Assembly (NCBI RefSeq): GCF_014084025.1
Contig: NZ_CP043683.1
Coordinates: 1-42,459 of the forward strand
Direction of reading: 5' to 3'
Length of the DNA: 42,459 nucleotides
Source of the DNA: Borrelia sp. A-FGy1
Lineage (GTDB): Bacteria; Spirochaetota; Spirochaetia; Borreliales; Borreliaceae
A program made the translations under genes and the position numbers. Position 1 is the stretch's first letter. Every line of letters starts with the position of its first letter. Below are positions 30,050-39,142 of this stretch, piece by piece. Under the pieces are notes generated by a model that saw only the letters and a program-made list of their open reading frames with translations, ran no database searches and was not told the DNA's origin.

Positions 30050-30600
30050 TACGAGGATTAGTTTCATTAAACAACAAATCCAGACTTTCTTAGGATTCTT
30101 CCATTTTAACTGAATTAACTCTTTGCTATCTTAATATAAGATTTTCACAATAATTTATACTCTTCTTCAAACCTTGAGTTATTTAATTTCGAATTAAAAC
30201 GATATCTATTTACTCATAAAGCCTACCAGTCCTACCTTACTTCTCCTCTTATTATTTTCCTCTATTATTTCTAATATTTACTCCCTAACAGTTTTTAACA
30301 AACTTCCTCTTGATTAAATAAATTATCTAAACAATTATCAAATTCAAAAATAAGTAAAATACTTTTATCAGGCTTAAAGTTTTACAAGCTCACCATCTAC
30401 TAATTTTTGTACTGAACCAAAATAACCAATTTGATTGCTGTTTTATATTTCTTCATAAAAATTTAGTAAATAAACATTTACTTCTAGTAGCTGCTACAAG
30501 TTAATTTTTCTCTATCTAATATCTTGCTAAATGAATCTTGCTTTAATTTCAACATCACTGGGCCTTACTATTCTTCTAATAAATCAAATCAGTTTTAAAA
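30050..30600 (-). pseudogene. Decayed PFam54-like gene (array member)
   Basis: Between two intact members the minus strand holds VNVYLLNFYEEI, then VQKLVDGELVKL, then FEFDNCLDNLFNQEEVC in shifted frames. The middle fragment aligns with ISDSELAKFKVGKN of the 29-kb gene and the last with its FDKYLDEF helix. A piece resembling SFSKILDREK lies near 30.53 kb. No start or signal peptide remains. Confidence 0.45.
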
Positions 30601-30612
30601 TTAGTAAATTAT

Positions 30613-31479
30613 TTATTTAATACCTGAATATAATTTTAAAATATTAAAATATTCGATATCCAATGCTAAATATCCAGACCTAAATGCTTGTCCATAAGCT
30701 TTTTTAAGCTCTTCAAATATATCTTTTTTATCTTTTTTTCTTGTAGCTATTTCTATTTGTTCTTTTACATTTAATACCAAACTTACTTTTAACTTATCAA
30801 ATCTATCTAAAAGATAGCTGGCCTTTTCAATATCTGTAAGATTATTAGCACTCTTAAGCTTAGCTAACGTTATATCACTGAAGATATCATATAATACTTT
30901 ATGATTCAAGTCATAAAGATTAGATAATATACGCAAGAAACTGTCATAGAGATTAAAAGCGTCAAAAGAAGCATAATTATTATTCAATACTTTAGGTATT
31001 ATTTCTTCTAACTTCAAAAGAGTATCTATATTATACCCTAAACTTGCATAAATTCGATCCACTATCTTTGGAAATGCCGTTATTGTTCTTGTTTGCCTAC
31101 TAATCAAGTTTAAAATGTTAGAAAATGAATATTTTCCAGAATCAATTGCATCTTTAATGCTATTAAAGTCTGTAAAATCAGGAGCTGTATGACCCCGAGC
31201 TACAAATATACCCTTAGCACTCTCAATATCATTTCTTAATATCTTAACCTTGCTTTCTAGTATATCGTAAGGTGAATATTCTATCTTTTCATCTTCTATA
31301 CTAGCCTGTTCATATGTTTTCTCATCTAGCTTTTTCTGATCTATTGATATTTTCTTTCTTTCATGCTTTCTTGTTTTAAATATTCCTATTTTCCTTTTGT
31401 CTCCCCTCTTATTAGATGTTTGCTGATCACAACTCATCATTACAATTATCAACATCAACAACATTCTATATATTTTCAT
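30613..31479 (-). CDS. PFam54-like surface lipoprotein
   Basis: 288 residues; signal peptide ending MLIIVMMSC (acceptor Cys17), then a basic linker (KRKIGIFKTRKHERKK). The domain shows the family order: RGHTAPDFTDFNSIKDAI, KYSFSNIL, IYASLGYNIDTLLKLEEI, a helix with DITLAKLKSANN, then LLDRFDKLKVSLVLNVKEQI. It is clearly paralogous to the next gene upstream, and the two share a nearly identical 80-base leader, so they are a recent duplication or are held together by selection on the promoter. AAGGAG ribosome binding site. Outer-membrane surface location is expected for the family; function unknown. Confidence 0.7.
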   Translation of the reverse strand: MKIYRMLLMLIIVMMSCDQQTSNKRGDKRKIGIFKTRKHERKKISIDQKKLDEKTYEQASIEDEKIEYSPYDILESKVKILRNDIESAKGIFVARGHTAPDFTDFNSIKDAIDSGKYSFSNILNLISRQTRTITAFPKIVDRIYASLGYNIDTLLKLEEIIPKVLNNNYASFDAFNLYDSFLRILSNLYDLNHKVLYDIFSDITLAKLKSANNLTDIEKASYLLDRFDKLKVSLVLNVKEQIEIATRKKDKKDIFEELKKAYGQAFRSGYLALDIEYFNILKLYSGIK

Positions 31480-31559
31480 ATTATTCTCCTTTCCTTTTGT
31501 TAAATACTAATTAGTTTATATATGTAATTCACATATAACTTTCTACAAAGTCATATCTT
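31480..31559 (-). promoter_or_regulatory. Duplicated leader/promoter, copy A
   Basis: About 80 bases before the start of the 30.6-kb gene match 32513-32591 with only two visible differences. On the minus strand the block holds TTGTAG and, about 19 bases later, TATATA, a plausible -35/-10 pair; an ATATGTGAATTACATAT dyad overlapping the -10 area; and the AAGGAG ribosome binding site. Confidence 0.55.
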
Positions 31560-31594
31560 GCTACTCATATTTTTCTTTACTATAGCAGATTATA

Positions 31595-32512
31595 TTATCC
31601 TTCTAATTTCTTTCTAAATTTACGTTGTAAATCATTTTTCAAATTCAAGAAAAATTTTTCAATATCATTGCCAATCTTGTTCAATTTACCATACGTAAAA
31701 AATAGAATTTTTTCGTCATAAATCTTTGTAAACTTATTATATATTTCAGCTCCTTTATTAGATTTTCTTACTATCTCCATTTGTTCAGCCATCCTATCTA
31801 ATACATTTACCCTTATCTTAATATACTCACCTAAAAGTTTATTAGCCTTTGCAATATTTTCTGGATTATTGTCACTTTTAAGCTTAACTAGATTTGTGTC
31901 ACTGAAATACTCATACAATATCTTTTGATTTAAGTTATAAGCATTAATCATTGGAAATATTATTTCTTCACAAAAATAATATTTACCCCCAAATTCATCT
32001 AAATTACCAGGTTTATATGCAATCAGTTCATAACAAATCTCTTCTAACTTTGTAATAAAAGCTACATCATACCCTAAGCCTGCATAAAATTCATCTACAC
32101 GTTCTGGTAAAGATTCAGCTCCATATTCATATAGAAACACACTTACAATAGTAGGAAATGAATGTTGCCTAGACATAACTGCTTTTACAATACTTTTAGA
32201 ATCTACAAGATTAGGAAATGAATGACCCTGTTTAATAAATATACTTCTAGCGCTCTCAAGTTTACCTCTTAATGCCTTAACCTTTCTTTCTAACATGTAA
32301 TAAGGTGCACTCATCTGCTCCCCCACCACTGCAAAATCACTATCTTTATCAGCTTTTTTAACATCATTTCCTTGGCCCACTGTTCCTCTATTTCTCTTTT
32401 GTTTCTTTGTTTTTAATATCTTTTTATGATTTTTATCTTCTTTATTAGATGTTTGCTGCCCACAACTCATCACTATAACTAGCAATATGAATAACACTCT
32501 ATACATTTTCAT
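31595..32512 (-). CDS. PFam54-like surface lipoprotein
   Basis: 305 residues; signal peptide ending LLVIVMSC (acceptor Cys17), a basic tether, then the helical domain with KQGHSFPNLVDSKSIVKAV, QHSFPTIV, FYAGLGYDVAFITKLEEI, DTNLVKLKSDNNPENI and a C-terminal helix ending in a very basic tail (KNDLQRKFRKKLEG). Closest in this array to the 288-residue protein downstream, with which it shares the QQTSNK start of the mature protein and the leader. It sits 116 bases upstream of that gene. No terminator lies between, but the repeated leader suggests each gene has its own promoter. Confidence 0.7.
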   Translation of the reverse strand: MKMYRVLFILLVIVMSCGQQTSNKEDKNHKKILKTKKQKRNRGTVGQGNDVKKADKDSDFAVVGEQMSAPYYMLERKVKALRGKLESARSIFIKQGHSFPNLVDSKSIVKAVMSRQHSFPTIVSVFLYEYGAESLPERVDEFYAGLGYDVAFITKLEEICYELIAYKPGNLDEFGGKYYFCEEIIFPMINAYNLNQKILYEYFSDTNLVKLKSDNNPENIAKANKLLGEYIKIRVNVLDRMAEQMEIVRKSNKGAEIYNKFTKIYDEKILFFTYGKLNKIGNDIEKFFLNLKNDLQRKFRKKLEG

Positions 32513-32591
32513 ATTATTCTCCTTTCCTTTTGTTAAATACTAATTAGTTTATATATGCAATTCACATATAACTTTCTACAAAGTTATATCT
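32513..32591 (-). promoter_or_regulatory. Duplicated leader/promoter, copy B
   Basis: Counterpart of the block at 31480-31559, with the same TTGTAG and TATATA hexamers, the same near-palindrome (here ATATGTGAATTGCATAT, one changed base) and the same AAGGAG site. The first 40 bases or so are also kept before the 32.6-kb gene (from 33387), after which similarity is lost. Confidence 0.55.
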
Positions 32592-32609
32592 TCTTTCTAT
32601 TTTTAATCA

Positions 32610-33386
32610 TCAAACTAAATCTTTAATTTCTCTCACAATTTCATCAAGACTCATAAGTCCTTTAACAAATTCTACGCCTGTTAATTTATTTAACTCTTTT
32701 TTTATCAATGCTTTATTATGATTTTTTGATACTACTATATTTATCTGTGATCTATATCGCTTTATTAAATCTTCTTTTTTCTTAACAAACTTATCTAAAA
32801 GTATACTAACCTTTCGTATTTTTTTTAATTCTCCGCTTCTAATAAGCTTAGATAAATTTTCATCTGATAAATAATTATATAAGACATCGTATTCATGCTG
32901 TGTTATGGTATATAAATTTCGCATTAATGGACTTGTTACCAAGACATAGCCATCATAAGGATCATAAATTAGCAATCGATTAAGTACTTCTATTAGCTTT
33001 TTAATAATATCTACTTCATAATTAAGACTTGCATATATATAATCTACTTTATGAGGAGCAGTATACGCTGGGTTATATTTATAAAAATCATTTCCAAATT
33101 GTCTTAAATACCCGCCATCAGTAAAAGCCTCTTTAGATCTCTTATATTTATATCTTAGTTCACTTACCTTCTTCCTCAACCCAGAGGAAAGTACCACTGA
33201 ATTCATTATATCGTCATACTCATCTTCAATTTCTTCTACAGTTCTGCTAACTTTGTATTCTTGATGATTATAATTTTTCCTTTTATTTGATGTATCTATC
33301 TGTTCCTTGTATGCATCAACAGCAGCTTGTTGCCCACAACTCATTATTATAACTAGCAATATTAACAACACTCTATACATTTTCAT
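32610..33386 (-). CDS. PFam54-like surface lipoprotein, short member
   Basis: 258 residues, the shortest intact member of the array. The signal peptide ends LLVIIMSC (acceptor Cys17) and is almost identical to that of the gene downstream. The linker is short. The domain has IYASLNYEVDIIKKLIEV, a Tyr-rich segment (LLIYDPYDGYVLVTSP), DENLSKLIRSGELKKI and the C-terminal helices. The KYSFSNIL-type motif of the others is weak here. AAGGAG ribosome binding site. Same expected surface role; the divergence suggests a different partner. Confidence 0.68.
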   Translation of the reverse strand: MKMYRVLLILLVIIMSCGQQAAVDAYKEQIDTSNKRKNYNHQEYKVSRTVEEIEDEYDDIMNSVVLSSGLRKKVSELRYKYKRSKEAFTDGGYLRQFGNDFYKYNPAYTAPHKVDYIYASLNYEVDIIKKLIEVLNRLLIYDPYDGYVLVTSPLMRNLYTITQHEYDVLYNYLSDENLSKLIRSGELKKIRKVSILLDKFVKKKEDLIKRYRSQINIVVSKNHNKALIKKELNKLTGVEFVKGLMSLDEIVREIKDLV

Positions 33387-33553
33387 ATTATTCTCCTTTC
33401 AGCTTGTTAAATACTAATTATCTATCTTTTAATTAATCATCAAACACATTAAGCTTAAAATTACTAATTAGTGTTTATCTTGTATTAAAACCTTTATGCA
33501 TAAGTATTTCACCTATTAACTCATTAATATAAACTTGAGTTTAAAAATACAAA

Positions 33554-34444
33554 TTAATTATCTAACTTCAAGGAAAAATTTAAAATTTTATTATACTCTT
33601 GTTGCACAGCACCTAATGCCCTATTAATTTCCAGATTATAATGAGTTGCTTCTTGTAGCTCATCATATATATCTTTTTCCTTTGTCTTGTTTGCTACTAC
33701 TTCTATTTGTTTTTTAATCAATTCTATTGCATTTGATTTTGCCTCAATAAAATTATCTAAAAATCCATTAATCACAGCAATTATTTCATTATTTTTACCT
33801 TTAAGCTTAGATAAGTTTGAACTTCCTAAATGCCTATTTAAAACTTCTCGTTTATAATGTTCAATCTCACCTATATTCTTTATTACCTTAAATGCAATAT
33901 CATACCTATCGCCCCTTCTATCTAGCTTAGAAATTATTGCATCTAGTTTTGTAATAAAACCCACATCATATCCTAGTCCTGCATAAAATTCATCTATTTG
34001 TCCTGACCTTTCAAAATCAATGCCTCTGTCTTTAATCACCTTTAAAATGTTAGGAAATGAATATTTGCCGGTATTAATTGCGCCCTGAATAAGCACCCTA
34101 CCTTCTAAATTATCAGGAAATGCATGACCCTGCGACATAAATTTAATCCTAGCACCCTTAAGTTCATCTCTTAGCTGCCTTAACCTTTTATCTAGAGTAA
34201 TAAAAGAATCAACTTTTTCTTTTTTAACAGTAACAATTCCTTCTTTAAATGTTTTTTCTATCTCATTAATAGCCTTTTCTTCGCTTTTTTCCGGTTCAAT
34301 TGTGTTTTTTTCCCCTTCAAGAATCTTCTTCTTGCTAATTTTATTTCTTTTTCCTAAGTCAGCTATTCTTGCTCCTTTTCCAGGTATTTGTCCACAACTC
34401 ATTATTATAGCTAGCAATATAAATACTATTCCAATCACTTTCAT
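33554..34444 (-). CDS. PFam54-like surface lipoprotein
   Basis: 296 residues; signal peptide ending LLAIIMSC (acceptor Cys17), then a long Lys/Glu tether (GEKNTIEPEKSEEKAI). Domain landmarks are SQGHAFPDNLEGRVLIQGAI, KYSFPNIL, FYAGLGYDVGFITKLDAI, SSNLSKLKGKNNEI and the C-terminal helices. The GAGGAG ribosome binding site is six bases before the ATG. It uses a different leader from the three genes downstream. Family and surface location as for its neighbours; ligand unknown. Confidence 0.7.
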   Translation of the reverse strand: MKVIGIVFILLAIIMSCGQIPGKGARIADLGKRNKISKKKILEGEKNTIEPEKSEEKAINEIEKTFKEGIVTVKKEKVDSFITLDKRLRQLRDELKGARIKFMSQGHAFPDNLEGRVLIQGAINTGKYSFPNILKVIKDRGIDFERSGQIDEFYAGLGYDVGFITKLDAIISKLDRRGDRYDIAFKVIKNIGEIEHYKREVLNRHLGSSNLSKLKGKNNEIIAVINGFLDNFIEAKSNAIELIKKQIEVVANKTKEKDIYDELQEATHYNLEINRALGAVQQEYNKILNFSLKLDN

Positions 34445-34772
34445 AAAATACTCCTCTTTTCATCATATAAATCTAATTTTAAATAGATGGGTATTTTAAA
34501 TTTATCCAAACTGTGTAATAAAAATCATATTTCTCACTGATTTAAAGAAATTTCCTTATGAAATATTTTGAATTTTATTCAAAATATTAAGCCTAATCCA
34601 ATTATCTATTGCTCTAGACAATCTTATAAATGCCTTGTGCTCTTTACTGCTAACTTTTAATCTTAGCTAATTATATAATAAGTAATATAGAAAATATTAC
34701 ACTTCTTTTTATATAGCTTTTCCTTCACATTAAGCTTATATACTGGTAGATATTACTATACTAATTATCATA

Positions 34773-34804
34773 TTAAACTTAATATCATTATATATTAAGT
34801 TTAA
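34773..34804 (-). terminator. Terminator after the frameshifted lipoprotein gene
   Basis: A perfect 13-bp stem (TTAAACTTAATAT and its complement) with a 6-base loop, about 45 bases beyond the stop codon of the broken gene at 34847-35816. Confidence 0.65.
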
Positions 34805-34846
34805 CATAAATATTATTATATTAAATCAAGACATAAAAAATTATCT

Positions 34847-35816
34847 TTATTTATTAAGATTAATTAATCTTCCAATTTCTTTTGATATTTTTTCTAAGTT
34901 CCCACATTCTCTTTTAAAGATCAAATTATTATCTGTCATTCTTTGTATTTCATTATAAATTAATGTTTTATTACTCTTGTCCGCATGCATTACTGACAAG
35001 CTAGCTTTAATCTTTGATAGAAGATTTTTTCTTTTACTCATAAATTCATCCAATCTTTGAGCAATTAAATTAAAAATATCGGGATTTTTAATTACCTTAA
35101 GATTAGACAAGTTACTCCTTTGCAAAGATTTACTTAAGACCTCTTGAGTATAAAAGTTAATGTCTATGAATAATTTCAATAATAAACCGGAAAGAGGAAT
35201 CATATCGTCCACATGTCCAAAAAGAGTGACTGTTAATATTGGAAATACCTCCTCTAATTTTTTAATAGAATCAGCATCATACCCTAAGCCTGCATATATT
35301 TTATCCATTTCCCCTGGCTTAGTAGCATAATCAAATCTAACTCTTCTTAGTTTATTTATCAAAACAGGAAATGAATGATGGCCATTCTTAAATATTTTCT
35401 TTTTTTTCTAAACTCTGCCTGGTAATCTGATACTTTCTTAATAAAATTATTATAAATAAAATCTTTAGTTTTTGAATTAACTTTGCCTTCTGGATCAACT
35501 TTGGTTTCTGAATTAACTTTGCTTTTTGGATCAACTTTAGTTTTTAAATTAACCTTGCTTTCTGGATCAACTTTAGTTTTTAAATTAACCTTGTCTTCTG
35601 GATCAACTTTGGTTTCTGATTCATCCTCTTTGTCTAAATAGTCTTCATATTCTGAATAGTATTCATAATCTTTGTAATCTTCCTTATCTATTTCATAGTA
35701 GTCTTCTTCTTCCCCCCTAGAATTAATTCACTTACCTCTTTCTCCTTGTTGCCATCTTGCACACAACCCATAAAAACTGCAAATAAAACAAAAAACATTA
35801 TCACATATCTCCTCAT
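34847..35816 (-). pseudogene. PFam54-like lipoprotein gene with two homopolymer frameshifts
   Basis: ATG at 35816 with a GAAGGAG ribosome binding site opens a signal peptide ending AVFMGC. The frame is lost at a six-G run (plus-strand C at 35712-35717). In the next frame an acidic Tyr/Glu/Asp stretch (EDYYEIDKEDYKDYEYYSEY) leads into a 12-residue repeat (KVDPESKVNLKT and variants). That frame is lost at an eight-A run (plus-strand T at 35400-35407). One added A restores FKNGHHSFPVLINKLRR and the rest of the domain (IYAGLGYDADSIKKLEEV to the stop, about 171 codons). Both breaks need one-base changes only. The protein would be about 320 residues. Fresh pseudogene or phase-variable gene. Confidence 0.7.
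35464..35615 (-). repeat. 36-bp tandem repeat, four full copies
   Basis: Four head-to-tail 36-base units and a partial fifth, each coding 12 residues of the type KVDPESKVNLKT. They lie in the linker of the broken lipoprotein gene and keep the frame, so repeat number can vary without ending translation. Confidence 0.85.
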
Positions 35817-35863
35817 GCAATTTCTCCTTCACTATATACATATTTATACACTATTATATTAAC

Positions 35864-35921
35864 TATAATTATAGATTAATATTATATTAATATATTAATA
35901 TAATATTAATCTATAATTATA
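35864..35921. repeat. 58-bp perfect palindrome
   Basis: 29-base arms with no spacer, checked base by base: the left arm begins TATAATTATAGATTAATA at 35864 and the axis lies between 35892 and 35893. Only one G-C pair is present per arm. It sits about 50 bases before the start codon of the broken lipoprotein gene and just after the end of the next decayed array member. It could be a terminator, a cruciform-forming operator, or a relic of two fused hairpin telomeres. The TAGTATA box usual in Borrelia telomeres is not present. Confidence 0.9.
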
Positions 35922-35949
35922 AAATATTGTATATAAAGAGAGAATTTGT

Positions 35950-37000
35950 GGCATGTTCCTCTTTATTCAACTATCCTTACAATACCTTCTAATGCATTAC
36001 AAAAATCTTCGCTTTACTCATTAAAATCTGAGGATTTGTCTACTACCTTAATCAATTCCTATCTTATCAATATTTTATAACTCTTAAAACACCTATTAGT
36101 TACAACTCATTTTTGAATATTCTTAATAGTTCTTCTCTCGATGAAATAAACTTATTCAAAAGACTAAAATCATAAAAACAATTGTTAAATTTGGCTTTTT
36201 AAGCTTTTCTAGATCTGAATACATAAAACTCTCATTTATCATCTTATTCTCTGATAAATCTTATCTTCTCCTTCAATTAAGTCAGATCAGGCATGTATAT
36301 TAATGGTATTTTATAGAATACTTCTTCAAACTGTTTTACCTCAATAGCATTATGCTTATTTTGCCATATTTAAGTTAATACCATGCCATTTAATTAGACT
36401 ATGCACAATAGGAAAAAGGATAACAAATTCATTCCTAGTATCATTAAGCTTACACCTGAATGCATTTATTATTCTTTATAGTTTAATGTAAGTATCTTGC
36501 TTTTGCTCTCTTTCTTCTTTTTATTAAATCAAAATCAACCTACTGCACTGATATTGAGCTGCATTCTTTTCCTTTTCAATAGATATAGCTTTCAATCTTA
36601 ATCTATTGAATTTACTTTTAGTATATGATTTTTTTGGTAATGTTATACTTGTTGATACCAATATATTTGTTTTAAGTACATCATCCGTAGCTACTAATCC
36701 CCTATGGTTTCTTCTTCATCTTACGTCTTTTCATCCATGTATTCTGTCTCTTCTGTTACATTTACATATGCTACTTTACTTATTCCCTCTGCATGCCTTA
36801 TCTTCTGATGTTGTTCTTTTTTTGCTATATCTTATTGTTACGTTTCACCTGCTGGGCTTTTATTAAATTTCTCTCTCTTTCCTATATCTGTATTTATCTA
36901 ACTTTTTATATCTGTCATTCTTTTCTGTTTTAAAAAGGCTTATCTATCCAATAAAGTTATTAAATTCTTAATGATGATAACCAATTAACAATGTAAGTAA
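35950..37000 (-). pseudogene. Decayed PFam54-like gene, upstream end of the array
   Basis: Minus-strand fragments in order: a hydrophilic tether (AEGISKVAYVNVTEETEYMD, about 36.75 kb), AISIEKEKNAAQYQ (about 36.58 kb), and the domain end INESFMYSDLEKLKKPNLTI with NKFISSREELLRIFKNEL (about 36.1-36.25 kb). The last two match the ITLAKLKSANN and C-terminal helices of intact members. Stops and shifts are many, and no signal peptide remains. Confidence 0.45.
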
Positions 37001-37489
37001 GATATAAAAAAATATTATAATAATTACTTCTGATAAATCTTTTTTTTATAATCAACAGTTTTATAATTACTATGATTTATATAGACTATCATAATTATAA
37101 ATTAATTTTTTAATTAATCTGAAGATTAATATCTTATTAAAAATATTAACCTCTAAACAAAACATAAAATTAGAAAATACATTTTAATTAAAAATGTAGA
37201 AAAAATTTCACGTATTTCATTTGAAAAAAAGATAAATTTTACGCTTAAATTTATTTGATATCAAAAATATATAAAATAGAATGATGATGAGTATACAACA
37301 AATAAGATGAATAGTAATGACATATATAACAATAAGAAACAATATTGATAAATCAAGATATAGAAGTAATAAAAGCATGATAAGACAAAAAGAAAGACAT
37401 GAAAGAAAACTGAAAAAACTGAAAAAAATTAATAAATGAAAGACTAATATCTAGATTCATTTTGATTGATATTAATGATCTTAAAAATT
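37001..37489. other. Intergenic stretch, imperfect hairpin only
   Basis: No coding-like sequence. Near 37059-37102 a TTTATAATTA...TAATTATAAA inverted repeat forms a stem of about 14 bp with a three-base bulge. It separates the PFam54 array from the prophage remnant. Confidence 0.4.
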
Positions 37490-38085
37490 AGTTAAAACTT
37501 AAATTTAAGAAAATCTGAGATATATGCCATTATATAGCAAGGACATTCTTGCTGTTTAACATAGATAATATTAAATCTATCATACGTTTATTTTCAAATA
37601 ACTTACCTTTAATATATGCTTTTTACTTAAACGAACTGCTATACCTTTTAATCCTTTAATTAAAGATAAAGACATAAACATAAGCCTTAATATTCTAGTC
37701 CTCAAAGCCTGCATTCTTAGCAATAAGTATTATAATATTGCCTTTAATACCTAATTCTTTTTAAGATATATTAATTTCTTATCTTAATACTTAATCAGAA
37801 TATACGAAATTTAAGATATAAAATAGCTTTGTCAAAATAATTACTATACAATTTATTAAAAATATTAATATTACTTTGAAATAATACTATCTTATAGCTT
37901 TCTTCAAAAGTAAGTCTTAGGTTTAAAATACTAAGATTATATTATTCAATTAAAACAAACTATTCTCTGAATTTTAAAATCAAATTGCTTAATATTTCTA
38001 TTCCTGCAAATAAATATCTTCTTACACATATATGATTAGCATTCTCAAATACCAGTAAATCATCAAACATTATAATTTTATTCAT
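37490..38085 (-). pseudogene. Broken prophage tail gene after the DUF693-like gene
   Basis: An ATG at 38085 overlaps the stop of the preceding gene (ATGAATAA), the compact arrangement of a phage operon, and opens 41 codons (MNKIIMFDDLLVFENANHIC ...) before a stop at 37960. Coding-like pieces follow: LTFEESYKIVLFQSNINIFN, then NIKAYVYVFIF, then GKLFENKRMIDLILSMLNSK near 37.55 kb. In cp32-type phages the genes after DUF693 encode DUF777 and DUF276 proteins; this may be one of them or a mix. Assignment by position only. Confidence 0.45.
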
Positions 38086-38998
38086 ACAATACCTTATCTA
38101 CATTGTAAAGCTTTAATTTTAATATGCATTTACCCATATTAGTTAAATGGGCACTTGTTTCCTTAACAACAGCTTTTACAACCTCTCCATATTGATTTAT
38201 AAACTTAACCCTGTCTCCCACTTTAATTTTATCTGTGAAAAGAAGTGTAGCACTCCAAAAATCAAAATTAGGCTGTCTCAAGTCTCTTAGTTCTTTTTGT
38301 GTAATAAACAAAAGTGAATAATCTTGAAGATTTTTATAAAAACTCTCAACATTCCCCAATGCATTAAAATTTATAAAAACAAACCTAATATCAACTTTAC
38401 TAGTCAAATCTCCAGTATCAACAAATATTAAATGAACATATTTACCTAAAAGCCTTTCTATAAACTCTTTAAAAGTTGATACATAAAAATCCTCATCTAT
38501 TATTCGCTCCCTATCTTCTCTATTAATATGAATAACTGCTTTGTCTTTAAATACTGATTTTATTGATTCTTCTAAAGATTTGCCACTAAAATTATTAACA
38601 GTAAGTTTTTTATTTAAAAATTTATATTTTGTTATAAGACAAACATCATACTCACAAATAAAATCACCATTTTCAAAATCAAAATCAATAGGCGCTCCCA
38701 AATACCCGGCCATAATGAACTTATATCCTATATTTGATTCATAAGAAAACTTTCTGTAAAATATGTTAACAACATCACCAATTTTTAAAGATTTATTAAA
38801 ATTCAAAGGCATATTAAAAAACTGCAGCTGTGCCTTTTTGCATTGCATTGATTTTAAAGCAGAATACTCATTACTAATTAAAATATTAATAAGAGGAGTT
38901 CCTTTCTTTGTCTCTATTACAAGCTTAGGCCTTAGACTTAAGAATCCCCTATTATTGCTATAAAATTCTATTTTAAAGTCATATTGAAATAGCAACAT
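38078..38998 (-). CDS. Prophage tail-module protein, DUF693-like
   Basis: 306 residues from the ATG at 38998 (AAGGAA ribosome binding site six bases away; the GTG at 39004 lies too close). The start MLLFQYDFKIEFYSNNRG and the overall length resemble the DUF693 proteins of Borrelia cp32 phages and lp54. The middle alternates beta-like segments, and the C-terminal part (DKIKVGDRVKFINQYGEVVK) looks like a small beta-barrel, as in tail or baseplate hub proteins. The frame is intact although both flanking genes are damaged. In the 144-base gap to the gene upstream a small start (MSSLALLVSLGNG) is stopped after 17 codons. Function in a live phage would be tail assembly (inference). Confidence 0.6.
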   Translation of the reverse strand: MLLFQYDFKIEFYSNNRGFLSLRPKLVIETKKGTPLINILISNEYSALKSMQCKKAQLQFFNMPLNFNKSLKIGDVVNIFYRKFSYESNIGYKFIMAGYLGAPIDFDFENGDFICEYDVCLITKYKFLNKKLTVNNFSGKSLEESIKSVFKDKAVIHINREDRERIIDEDFYVSTFKEFIERLLGKYVHLIFVDTGDLTSKVDIRFVFINFNALGNVESFYKNLQDYSLLFITQKELRDLRQPNFDFWSATLLFTDKIKVGDRVKFINQYGEVVKAVVKETSAHLTNMGKCILKLKLYNVDKVLYE

Positions 38999-39142
38999 AA
39001 ACACTTCCTTTATTAACTAGTGAACAAGAACATATCCTTTGTCAAAAGTTATTAAAATTATTAAGAGTATTTCTTCATGAAAGAATAGAACCATTACCAA
39101 GACTCACTAATAATGCTAATGAACTCATATTCCTGTTAAGCC

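Noticed and set aside
34302-34499. 65-codon plus-strand frame
   Set aside because: Antisense to the signal peptide and linker of the gene at 33554-34444.
36606-36866. 86-codon plus-strand frame rich in Leu and Phe
   Set aside because: Its opposite strand carries recognisable tether fragments of a decayed PFam54-like gene, and it has no ribosome binding site.
38541-38963. Two plus-strand frames of about 66 codons
   Set aside because: Shadows of the DUF693-like gene on the minus strand.
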